From Sanguibacter suarezii NBRC 16159 (GTDB taxonomy: Bacteria > Actinomycetota > Actinomycetes > Actinomycetales > Cellulomonadaceae), in NCBI RefSeq assembly GCF_001552735.1, contig NZ_BCRT01000016.1, forward strand, positions 186,001 through 250,000: 64,000 bases of DNA, in the 5' to 3' direction. A program made the translations under genes and the position numbers. This document shows positions 27,601 through 34,411 of this stretch, piece by piece; the first letter of the stretch is position 1; each line of letters starts with the position of its first letter. A model generated the notes under the pieces. The model was not told where the DNA came from. It saw only the letters and a list, made by a program, of their open reading frames with translations, and did not search any database.

Positions 27601-27888
27601 GACCAGCTGGCGTTCTACGACGCAGTCGCGACCAACGAGTCCGCCGTCGCCGAGCAGGGCTCGGGCGTGCTCGCGGACATCGCGCGTGACCTGGTCGCCG
27701 TCATGCGAGCCGACATCCGCACCGACTGGACCGTTCGCGACGACGTCAAGGCGAAGCTGCGATCGTCGATCAAACGGCTGCTGGTGCGACACGGGTACCC
27801 GCCGGACCAGCAGCCTGAGGCGATCAAGCTCGTCATGGAGCAGATGGAGTCGATCGCTCCGCGGTTCGCGGTGGCGACGACCTCCTGA
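24619..27888 (+). CDS. hsdR: Type I restriction-modification endonuclease subunit R
   Basis: 1089 residues. N-terminal nuclease of the PD-(D/E)xK type (FDVVLYLNGMPVAVVELKNA, about 145-165), then an SF2 translocase: Walker A HTQGSGKSMEME (about 323), DEAH-type box VVVDEAHRSHYD (about 432), motif III FTGTPI, and motif VI QTLARVNRTFRGK. The C-terminal helical region contacts the M2S core. ATG at 24619 with GGAG upstream; 103 bp separate it from the nucleotidase. It cuts unmodified DNA after ATP-driven translocation. The gene appears intact, so the restriction system should be functional. Confidence 0.95.
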   Translation: MNLTEDAWEQMALETLGELGWAPLHGAAIAPGGATASGTVERESWDELLIRPRLRAALVRLNPDVPREFLDQALDIIASPTSQDAMAENHRIHTSLVDGFRGVTYIDHTGTEQTPTIRLISTSPHENDWLAVNQVTIVSGDHTRRFDVVLYLNGMPVAVVELKNAGSAHADVAAAHAQLQTYLREFPLAFRFAVLTLASDGITAKYGTPFTPLNHFSPWNVTEGGEPLSAGGDASGAGDTDEDTGAEDGYGVPTTPLDHALYGLFNQERFTQLLMSYVAFDQNSGGLAKRIAKPHQYFAVSKAVAKTVLAVESNGKAGVVWHTQGSGKSMEMELYANLVIRHPKLRNPTIVVITDRNELDGQLYETFAQSLLLPEAPRQILRREELRSELSERTTGGIYFTTLQKFGLSKAERDAGAAHPVLSERRNIVVVVDEAHRSHYDNLDGYAWHLKTALPHATLIAFTGTPISFDDRNTRDVFGDYIDVYDLSRAVDDGATVPVYFESRLIKVQLADGLTEEDIDRAADEATEGLDDTERDRIQQNVAVVNAVYGAPARIAELASDLVTHWEARRAAMFEALGTSDRPATPGKAMIVGATREICANLYAAIVALRPDWHSDDLTAGRIKVVYSGTASDALPVADHVRRDSQNALIKGRLKNVDDELELVIVKDMMLTGFDAPPLHTLYLDRPIKGALLMQTLARVNRTFRGKQDGLLVAYAPVADNLARALEEYVSSGSGDPEITTQGRNLEEAVALAQTLVESLRAMLDPTSWRARLARPSPRAYISAVTAAVNFLRDPATPGNQVAEGEETLTARFRKLSGQLGRAWALCGRAPALENVADDARFFEEVRVWMAKFDAEERQARGEPVPDDVQRTLNRLMATAVVSGEVLDIYGAAGMPKPSLSDINTDFIARTKAAANPHLAIEALRQLIMSETRAVTRHNVVRQRAFSQRLQELMVKYTNQQLTSAEVIAALIEVAKEVAVEADRGATFSPPLDSDQLAFYDAVATNESAVAEQGSGVLADIARDLVAVMRADIRTDWTVRDDVKAKLRSSIKRLLVRHGYPPDQQPEAIKLVMEQMESIAPRFAVATTS

Positions 27889-27918
27889 CGTCCTGTCCCT
27901 ACGAACAATGGAGTCCTC

Positions 27919-29732
27919 GTGTCGAATGAACCGATCTTGCTGCTCTTGCACGGCGTGGGACAGGGCGACCGGGACGGGACGTGGCAGGCCACCTGCTCCG
28001 AGGCTCTGGTCCGCCTCGGGTACCCGGACCTGGAGAACGTGCAAGTCATTGCTCCCCAGTTCGCGCACGCCCTGAAGGGTGTCGATGAGCCGCGGCCGCT
28101 CCCGCCCGTGACGACAAAGCAGCTCTCCCGGGAGGCAGCCAAGAAGAACCGGCGAGGCTTCGAACGCCGCATGGGAGCCATCGAATTCCGACTGGGGCGC
28201 CCTGACCGCGGTCAGGGCCGGGTGGGCGGCGACGCCGCGGTACGCGCGGCCTACGAACATCTCAAGGCTGTCGAACAAGCGAAGACTACCTCGAAAATCC
28301 AGAGATTCGCGCGCAGGTCCTGCACCGCGTTCTCGCCAAGCTTCCGGAGTCAGGCCGGGTCGTCATCATCGGCCACAGCCTCGGCTCCGTGATCGGCGCT
28401 GACCTCCTGCGTCACCTGCCCGCGTGGCTCGACGTCGCCGGCATGGTGACGATCGGCAGCCCGTTGGCTCACGGAACCTTCGACGTCGACCGCCTCCGAG
28501 AGTCCCTCACAGAGCCGCCGACGAACCTAGCCTGGTGGGTCAACTTCTGGAACCCCCAGGATCCCGTGGCCGCACGCCGAGGCGTGTCATCCGTCATTCC
28601 GTGGATGACTGATTTCCGGATATCGACGAAGAAGGTGCTCATAGCCGCCCACGCGGCGACGGAGTACCTCAGCAATGAGTCCGTAGCTACCGCCGTCGGG
28701 TTCGCTCTGTTTGGCTCCAGGTCCAAAGAGATCGCGGTCCTCGACAGGGGGGTCGATATTCCCTTGGAAGACACAGAACACTGGGCTCTCATGGCCCTGC
28801 GGTACGCGCACCTTGTGATGGCGGAGCTGACAGGCGATCAACGAGATCGGTTCGCCGGAGCCCTTCGTCAGGCGCAAGCGGAAACCATCGAGAAGATCAA
28901 GACCCGCAATGCCAGCGAGCACAGGCCGATGCCCTCCCCCGTTGCACGACTCGCATTCGATCTGTCCGATCCACAAGCAACTGTTCCGGTGCCGCTTCCG
29001 GTGAGCCATATCGCAAAGGACGACGCCGCTCTCCTGTTGACGGTCCTCGCGGCAGCGAATGTCGTTCAACCGTATGAACTCTCGATCTCACCGGCGATCC
29101 GGCAGCAAGCCATGGAGCATCTCACGGCCGAGATGGGGTTGGGCCACCAGTACGGCACCGATGTCTTCACAGCCGCCAAGCGCGCACGGGAGGCCCTGAG
29201 CAGCAACGGTGGAGTGAACTGGATCAAGTGGGGCGCCCTCGGCGTGGGTGCATTCGCGATTGTCGCCGCGACCGGAGGGTTGGCTCTGGCAGCCGCCCCC
29301 GGTGTTGCCGGGGGCGCAGTGATCACCAGTGCACTGGCGAGCTTTGGCCCCGGAGGGATGATCGGAGGACTGCTCACAGCAGGCACTCTCGTCACTGCGG
29401 GTGGCAGCGGCATCACCTATGGTCTCGCCAGTTCCGGAACCACAGCACAGGCCCTCGAAGAGGTCGTCGTGGGCCGGTTGGCCGCGGCAATCCTGCGGCA
29501 GCTGCAGCACCTCGAACCGGACCCGAGCGTGTACAGCGCCTTGATCGAGCTCGAGATCGAGGTCCGCCGGAACCACCAGCGGCTGAGCGCATTCTCCGAT
29601 GAGTCGGCGCCCGCGCTGGGAGAGCTCCAGCGCAAGATCAGAACTGTCGAGCGCGCACTGAAGTACTTGACGGACAACGATCTAGCGCCAGCTGTTCGCT
29701 CCGAGCCTCCCGCACAGCAGGTACTCGTCTAG
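27919..29732 (+). pseudogene. Alpha/beta-hydrolase with C-terminal membrane segment, split by a -1 frameshift
   Basis: Two reading frames together make one protein of about 604 residues. The first (GTG 27919 to 28392) begins NEPILLLLHGVGQGDRDGTW, the oxyanion-hole strand of a lipase-like fold. The second continues from about 28281 (EDYLENPEIRAQVLHRVL) through the nucleophile elbow VVIIGHSLGSVIGAD and VTIGSPLAHG to 29732. Inserting one base near 28280 (GC to GCN) joins AVEQ-A-EDYLENP smoothly, so a single base is missing here. A Gly/Ala-rich hydrophobic stretch of about 70 residues (near 29232-29445) is probably a membrane hairpin, followed by a helical tail. It sits 30 bp after hsdR. Either inactivated or a sequencing error; substrate unknown. 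Confidence 0.75.
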
Positions 29733-29771
29733 GGCCGCGCTGGCGCACGCTGGCTGAAACCATATCCACAG

Positions 29772-29794
29772 TTGACACTTCAGAACATGTTCTG
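29772..29794 (+). promoter_or_regulatory. Promoter -35 box with perfect palindrome before the Phd-like gene
   Basis: TTGACA (29772-29777) is a consensus -35 box. CAGAACATGTTCTG (29781-29794) is a perfect 14-bp palindrome in the spacer, 12 bases before the start codon. This is the arrangement expected for autorepression by a Phd-type antitoxin. Confidence 0.6.
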
Positions 29795-29806
29795 ACTGCT
29801 CGAAGC

Positions 29807-30352
29807 ATGTCCACCACCCGGATCCGCGCCGACGTCGTCCAACGCACCGTCGCATCGTCGGACCTGGCCCGATCGCCCGCGGCTGTCTTCGCTTCAGCCG
29901 AGGACGGGCCGGTCACCATCACCCGCCGTGACGGTGAACCGTTCGTCTTGACCACCAAGAAGCGTGACGACGAGACCACAGCGATCCTCCACCTCGCAGC
30001 CCAGCTCATCGCGGTGTCCCTCGCTGAGAACTCAGCCCCGTTCACAGTGAGGCTGCGCACCCCCTTCCCGTGGATCGCGGTGCTCAGCCCCGAGGACCAG
30101 GACTCTTTTGCGGACGAGATCCTCACGACGGCACGCGCCTGCTTCAGCCTCGGGCAGATGGACTCTCTACTCCACACGGTGCACGCCTGGCATGAGACTG
30201 CCGCTGCGGTCGCCGAGGGCTGGGACAGAGCGCCTGTCGACTGGCTCGATGAGTCCACACCGGTTGACGACCCGCGGGGACTAAGGACGCACAACGACAC
30301 CACCCACACAGGTCACCCCAACCCACTGCCCTCCACCCTCCGCCTCCACTGA
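29807..30352 (+). CDS. Phd/YefM-like antitoxin-domain protein
   Basis: 181 residues. The first 50 (SSDLARSPAAVFASAEDGPV, then TITRRDGEPFVLTTKK) match the DNA-binding fold of Phd/YefM antitoxins; the remaining 130 residues are helical with no recognised family and are much longer than a usual toxin-binding tail. The ATG at 29807 has only a weak ribosome site, so the mRNA may be nearly leaderless. No toxin gene follows: the next gene, kdpE, is convergent. It may be an orphan antitoxin or a regulator built on the Phd fold. Confidence 0.7.
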   Translation: MSTTRIRADVVQRTVASSDLARSPAAVFASAEDGPVTITRRDGEPFVLTTKKRDDETTAILHLAAQLIAVSLAENSAPFTVRLRTPFPWIAVLSPEDQDSFADEILTTARACFSLGQMDSLLHTVHAWHETAAAVAEGWDRAPVDWLDESTPVDDPRGLRTHNDTTHTGHPNPLPSTLRLH

Positions 30353-30408
30353 GTGCGCGAATTTGTACGCGACACGCAGGTGCGACACGCGCGTTTTCGT
30401 ACACTCAG
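30349..30408. repeat. Inverted repeat enclosing a direct repeat between convergent genes
   Basis: Arms CTGAGTGCGCGAA (30349-30361) and the complement of CTGAGTGTACGAA (30396-30408) match at 11 of 13 positions. Inside, GCGACACGC occurs twice (30369-30377 and 30382-30390). The left arm includes the stop codon of the Phd-like gene. Confidence 0.55.
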
Positions 30409-30410
30409 CG

Positions 30411-30457
30411 GAGGGCGGGAGGGGCTGGAGGGGGTGGGGGGTGGGGGTGGGTCAGGG
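30411..30457 (+). other. G-rich tract, potential G-quadruplex, at the kdpE 3' end
   Basis: At least seven runs of three or more G on the plus strand within 47 bases (for example GAGGGCGGGAGGGG and GGTGGGGGGTGGGGG), reaching the kdpE stop codon at 30452. It is C-rich in the kdpE mRNA and G-rich in the transcript of the Phd-like gene, and lies where both convergent transcripts should end. Confidence 0.6.
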
Positions 30458-31147
30458 TTCGAAGAGGTAGCCCATCCCGGGTTGGGTGATGATGTGGCGG
30501 GGGGCTGACGGGTCGGCTTCGAGCTTGCGGCGGAGCTGGGCGGTGTAGACGCGCAGATAGTGCGTCTCCGCTGAGTACGCGGGGCCCCAGACCTCGTGGA
30601 GCAGCTGGACGCGGCCGACCATCCGGCCGCGGTTGCGCACGAGCACCTCCAGCAGCGCCCACTCGGTGGGGCTCAGGCGCACGTCGGCGCCCTGGCGCTG
30701 CACCTTGCGGCGGGCGAGGTCGATGCTCAGCTCACCGGCCACCACGACCGGCTCACCCAGCTCCCCCTCGACCGGGGCGGCGCGGCGCACGGCCGCGCGC
30801 AGGCGGGCGAGCAGCTCGTTCATCGCGAAGGGCTTGGTCACGTAGTCGTCCGCGCCGGCGTCGAGGGCGTCGACCTTGTCGTCGCCGAGCTGGCGCGCGG
30901 ACAGCACGACGATCGGCACCCGGCTCCAGCCGCGGATGCCCGCGATGACGTCGAGGCCGCTCATGTCCGGCAGCCCCAGGTCCAGCACGACGACGTCCGG
31001 CTGGGACGCGGCCACCGCGTCCAGGGCGTGGGCGCCGTCGGGCGCGGTGGTCACCACCCAGCCGTGGGCGCGCAGGTTGATGGTCAGGGCGCGGACCAGG
31101 CCGGCGTCGTCGTCGACGACGAGCACCGTGGTGCCCGGCGCGGTCAT
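30452..31147 (-). CDS. kdpE: Response regulator KdpE
   Basis: 231 residues, OmpR family. Receiver with DDD near residues 12-14, phospho-acceptor Asp in VVVLDLGLPDMSG, and Lys in DDYVTKPF; C-terminal winged helix (VRLSPTEWALLEVLVRNRGR and HYLRVYTAQLRRKLE, ending MGYLFEP). Its ATG overlaps the kdpD stop (ATGA). It should be phosphorylated by KdpD and activate the kdp promoter when potassium is scarce; phased TTGAC repeats upstream of the operon (38559-38606) are candidate sites. Confidence 0.95.
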   Translation of the reverse strand: MTAPGTTVLVVDDDAGLVRALTINLRAHGWVVTTAPDGAHALDAVAASQPDVVVLDLGLPDMSGLDVIAGIRGWSRVPIVVLSARQLGDDKVDALDAGADDYVTKPFAMNELLARLRAAVRRAAPVEGELGEPVVVAGELSIDLARRKVQRQGADVRLSPTEWALLEVLVRNRGRMVGRVQLLHEVWGPAYSAETHYLRVYTAQLRRKLEADPSAPRHIITQPGMGYLFEP

Positions 31148-33696
31148 CGCGTCACCTCGGCCGCGAGCTCGGGCGCCGGAGCGGTCGGCACTGTCAGCAC
31201 CATCGTCAGCCCTCCCCCGGGTGTGTCGTCGACGACCAACGTAGCCCCCACAGCGTGCGCGAGCCCCTGCGCCACGGCGAGACCCAGGCCCAGACCTTCC
31301 GGCGACGCGTCACCCAGACGCTGGAAGGGCTCGAACATCCGCTCCTTGCGGGCCTGGTCCAGGCCCGGCCCGCGGTCCACCACCCGCAGCTCGACCTCAC
31401 CGGACCGGGCCGACGCGGTGACCAGCACAGGCTCCCCGGCGGAGAACCGCACGGCGTTCGCGGTCACGTTGGCCACCACCCGCTCGAGCAGCCCGGGGTC
31501 GGTGAGCACGAGCGGCAGGTTGTCCGGCACGTCCATGACCACCTGGGCGGCGGTGAACGGCTCGATGGCGAAGGGCACGAACTCGTCGACGGAGACGGCG
31601 CGGACGGCCGGTCGCACGCTGCCGGTCTGGATCCGGGAGAGGTCGAGGAGGTTGGCGATGAGCCGCTCCAGGCGGGTGGTGGACTCCGCGATCGTCTCCT
31701 GCAGCACCGCCCGGTCCTGAGCGTCCACGCGCACGTCGGCGGCGCTCAGCCCGTCGATCGCGGCCCGGATGGAGGCGAGCGGGGTCCGCAGGTCGTGGGA
31801 GACCGCAGCGAGCAGCGCTGTGCGCGTCGCATCGGCCTGCTCCAGCACCGCCGCGGCCGCGGCCTGCTCCCGCAGCCGGCGGTACTCGATCACCAGGCCC
31901 GCCTGCGCTGCGAAGGCCTCGAGCACCTGCTGGTCGCTCGCCGCCAGCACCCGCCCGACGACGAGGCGCCGGTCCGCGGAGATCGCCACGATCGTCGCGG
32001 GGCCGTCGTCGGGAGTCGGGCGCGGACGCAGGCTCGCCTGCGCGAGCACGGTCCACGCCTCCCCCGGTCCGGTGCGTTCCTCGAGGCGGACCTCGGGCAC
32101 CGAGAAGGTCTCTGCGAGCCGGGCCACGAGCGCCTCGGCGGTGTCCTCGCCGGACATGACCGACCGGGACAGCGCTGCCAGCGTCGCGGCCTCCGCACGG
32201 GACCGGTAGGCCTGGACGGTGCGGCGGGCGGCGAGGTCCACCACCGAGGCGACCGCGGCGGCCACCACGAGGAAGACGACGAGGGAGAGCAGGTTCTCCG
32301 GGTCGGCGACGGTGAGCATGCCGGTCGGCTCGGTGAAGAACCAGTTGACGCACACGAAGGACACGAGGGCAGCCAGCAGTGCCGGCCACAGCCCGCCGAC
32401 GATCGCGACGCCGACCGTCCCGGCCAGGAAGAGCATGAGCTCGGTGGGCAGCGACACCCTGCCCTGCATGGCCGAGAACACCCCGGTGAGCAGCGCGGGG
32501 ACCACGACCGCGAGCGCCCACCCGGCGATCAGCCGCGGCCGCGGCAGCGCTGACCAGCGTCCGCGCAGCAGGGAGCCGGACCGTGCCCGGTCGTGGGTCA
32601 CCAGGTGCACGTCGATGGTCCCGGCGAGCTGGGCCATCTGGGTGCTCGAGGATCCCAGCAGCGCCTCGCGGACGCGGGAGTGCCGGGAGACGCCGACGAC
32701 GATCATCGTCGCGTTGACCCCCTGGGCGAAGTCGACGACCGCGCTCGGCACGTCCTCCCCCACCACGGTGTGAAAGGTCCCGCCGAGGGCCTCGACCAGC
32801 TCGCGGTCCACCGCGATGGCCGACGCCGGAGCGCTCGGCAGCCCGTCGGTGGCGAGCACGTGCACCGCCAGGAGCTCCGACCCAGCAGCCCGCTGGGCGA
32901 TCCTGGCGCCGCGGCGCAGCAACGTCTCCCCCTCGGGCCCGCCGGTCACGGCGACGACGATGCGTTCACGTGCGGGCCACGTGCCCTCGATCGCGTGGTC
33001 GCTGCGGTAGCGGGTGAGGGCGTCGTCGACGCTGTCGGCCAGCCAGAGCAGTGCCAGCTCGCGCAACGCCGTGAGGTTGCCGACGCGGAAGTAGGAGGAG
33101 AGGGAGGCGTCGATCTGCTCGGCGCGGTAGACGTTGCCGTGCGCCAGCCGTCGTCGCAGCGCGTCGGGAGCGAGGTCGACGAGCTGGATCTGGTCGGCGC
33201 TGCGCACCACGCGGTCCGGGACGGTCTCACGCTGACGCACCCCGGTGATGGTCTCCACGTCGGCGCTGAGGGACTCCAGGTGCTGGATGTTCACCGTGGT
33301 GACGACGTCGATCCCGGCGGCCAGGAGCTCTTCGACGTCCTGCCAGCGCTTGACGTGCGGCGACCCGGGGGCGTTGGTGTGGGCGAGCTCGTCGACGAGG
33401 ACCACCTCGGGGGCGCGGGCCAGGATCGCGCCGGTGTCCATCTCGCCGAGCTCGGTCCCGCGGTAGCTCGTGACCGTGCGCGGCACGATCTCCAGGTCGG
33501 CGATCTGGGCCGCGGTGCCCTCTCGGGCGTGCGTCTCGACGAGGCCGATGACGACGTCGGTCCCGCGGGCTCGGCGCCGGTGCGCCTCCCCGAGCATGGA
33601 GAAGGTCTTGCCCACGCCGGGGGCGGCGCCCAGGTACACGGTGAGGCGTCCTGGGCGCCGGTCCTCAGGCGAGGACGAGCCGGGTCGATCAGACAT
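31144..33696 (-). CDS. kdpD: Osmosensitive K+ channel histidine kinase KdpD
   Basis: 850 residues. KdpD domain first, with Walker A LGAAPGVGKTFSML (residues 22-35) and VVLVDELAHTNAPGS; a Usp-like domain around 240-360; four closely spaced membrane helices around 395-500 (LPTELMLFLAGTVGVAIVGG and following); a GAF-like region; HisKA with His near residue 634 in AAVSHDLRTPLASI; HATPase_c with NVTANAVRFSAG and GLGLGLAVAQGLA. It senses low K+ or osmotic stress and controls KdpE. ATG at 33696, nine bases after kdpC. Confidence 0.96.
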   Translation of the reverse strand: MSDRPGSSSPEDRRPGRLTVYLGAAPGVGKTFSMLGEAHRRRARGTDVVIGLVETHAREGTAAQIADLEIVPRTVTSYRGTELGEMDTGAILARAPEVVLVDELAHTNAPGSPHVKRWQDVEELLAAGIDVVTTVNIQHLESLSADVETITGVRQRETVPDRVVRSADQIQLVDLAPDALRRRLAHGNVYRAEQIDASLSSYFRVGNLTALRELALLWLADSVDDALTRYRSDHAIEGTWPARERIVVAVTGGPEGETLLRRGARIAQRAAGSELLAVHVLATDGLPSAPASAIAVDRELVEALGGTFHTVVGEDVPSAVVDFAQGVNATMIVVGVSRHSRVREALLGSSSTQMAQLAGTIDVHLVTHDRARSGSLLRGRWSALPRPRLIAGWALAVVVPALLTGVFSAMQGRVSLPTELMLFLAGTVGVAIVGGLWPALLAALVSFVCVNWFFTEPTGMLTVADPENLLSLVVFLVVAAAVASVVDLAARRTVQAYRSRAEAATLAALSRSVMSGEDTAEALVARLAETFSVPEVRLEERTGPGEAWTVLAQASLRPRPTPDDGPATIVAISADRRLVVGRVLAASDQQVLEAFAAQAGLVIEYRRLREQAAAAAVLEQADATRTALLAAVSHDLRTPLASIRAAIDGLSAADVRVDAQDRAVLQETIAESTTRLERLIANLLDLSRIQTGSVRPAVRAVSVDEFVPFAIEPFTAAQVVMDVPDNLPLVLTDPGLLERVVANVTANAVRFSAGEPVLVTASARSGEVELRVVDRGPGLDQARKERMFEPFQRLGDASPEGLGLGLAVAQGLAHAVGATLVVDDTPGGGLTMVLTVPTAPAPELAAEVTR

Positions 33697-33705
33697 CTGT
33701 GTCGC

Positions 33706-34410
33706 TCATGAGGACATCTTCTCAAGGCTCAGCGCTTCCACGGCCAGGTTGAGCTCGAGCACCGTGACGCGGTCCTCGCCGAGGACACCGAGGTCACGAC
33801 CCTGGGTATGGGCGGACACCAGGGCCTCGACCTCCGCCGGGTCCAGGTCACGAGCCGCAGCGACCCGGTCTACCTGGAGCTCGGCATAGGCCGGGGAGAT
33901 GTGCGGGTCGAGCCCCGAGGCCGAGGCGGTGAGCGCGTCGGGGGGCACCTCCCCCGGCGCCACGCCGTCGGCTGCGGCGATGGCGGCCCGGCGCTCTTCG
34001 ATCGCCGCGACGAGGTCGGGGTTGAGCGGGCCGAGGTTGGACCCGGCCGACGCGAGGGTGTCGTAGCCGTCGCCAGCCGCCGAGGGGCGGGGCTGGAACC
34101 ACTCGTCACCGGTGAGCTGCTGCCCCACGAGCGCGGAACCGATCACCGGGTTGTCGGTGCCAGCCCCGGCCGAGACGCTCTCTGCGCGGCTGCCGTCGGC
34201 GCGCAGCAGCGACCCGTTGGCCTGCCAGCGCAGCCCCACCTGCCCGACGGCGAAGACGGCCAGCGGGTAGGCCACACCGAGCAGGAGGGTCAGCACGAGC
34301 AGGACCCGCAGGCCCGCCATGGTCTGGCGGCCGAGGGACACCGTCCCGCGGCGCAGCCCCAGCGAGCGTTGCCCGGCCGGGCGGACAGAGGAGTAGTTGT
34401 CGTGCGCCAT
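33706..34410 (-). CDS. kdpC: Potassium-transporting ATPase subunit KdpC
   Basis: 234 residues. One membrane helix (LRVLLVLTLLLGVAYPLAVF, about 34-53) followed by an extracellular domain with the family marks GSALVGQQLTGDEWFQPRPS, SNLGPLNPDLVAAIEER and DPHISPAYAELQVDRVA. It stabilises the KdpFABC pump and assists potassium binding. ATG at 34410, one base after the kdpB stop. The N-terminal 30 residues before the helix are somewhat longer than in E. coli. Confidence 0.95.
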   Translation of the reverse strand: MAHDNYSSVRPAGQRSLGLRRGTVSLGRQTMAGLRVLLVLTLLLGVAYPLAVFAVGQVGLRWQANGSLLRADGSRAESVSAGAGTDNPVIGSALVGQQLTGDEWFQPRPSAAGDGYDTLASAGSNLGPLNPDLVAAIEERRAAIAAADGVAPGEVPPDALTASASGLDPHISPAYAELQVDRVAAARDLDPAEVEALVSAHTQGRDLGVLGEDRVTVLELNLAVEALSLEKMSS

Positions 34411-34411
34411 G

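Noticed and set aside
28275-28300. Programmed -1 frameshift in the alpha/beta hydrolase
   Set aside because: No X-XXY-YYZ slippery heptamer in the proper phase and no clear downstream stem; a single missing base explains the data better.
30369-30390. CRISPR-like repeats
   Set aside because: Only two copies of 9 bp with a 4-bp spacer; no array and no cas genes in the window.
29733-30452. Toxin partner for the Phd-like protein
   Set aside because: No open frame of toxin size with ribosome site lies on the same strand downstream; upstream is the hydrolase gene.
16666-30460. Prophage or integrative element carrying the R-M island
   Set aside because: No integrase, transposase, tRNA target or matching direct repeats at the two ends.
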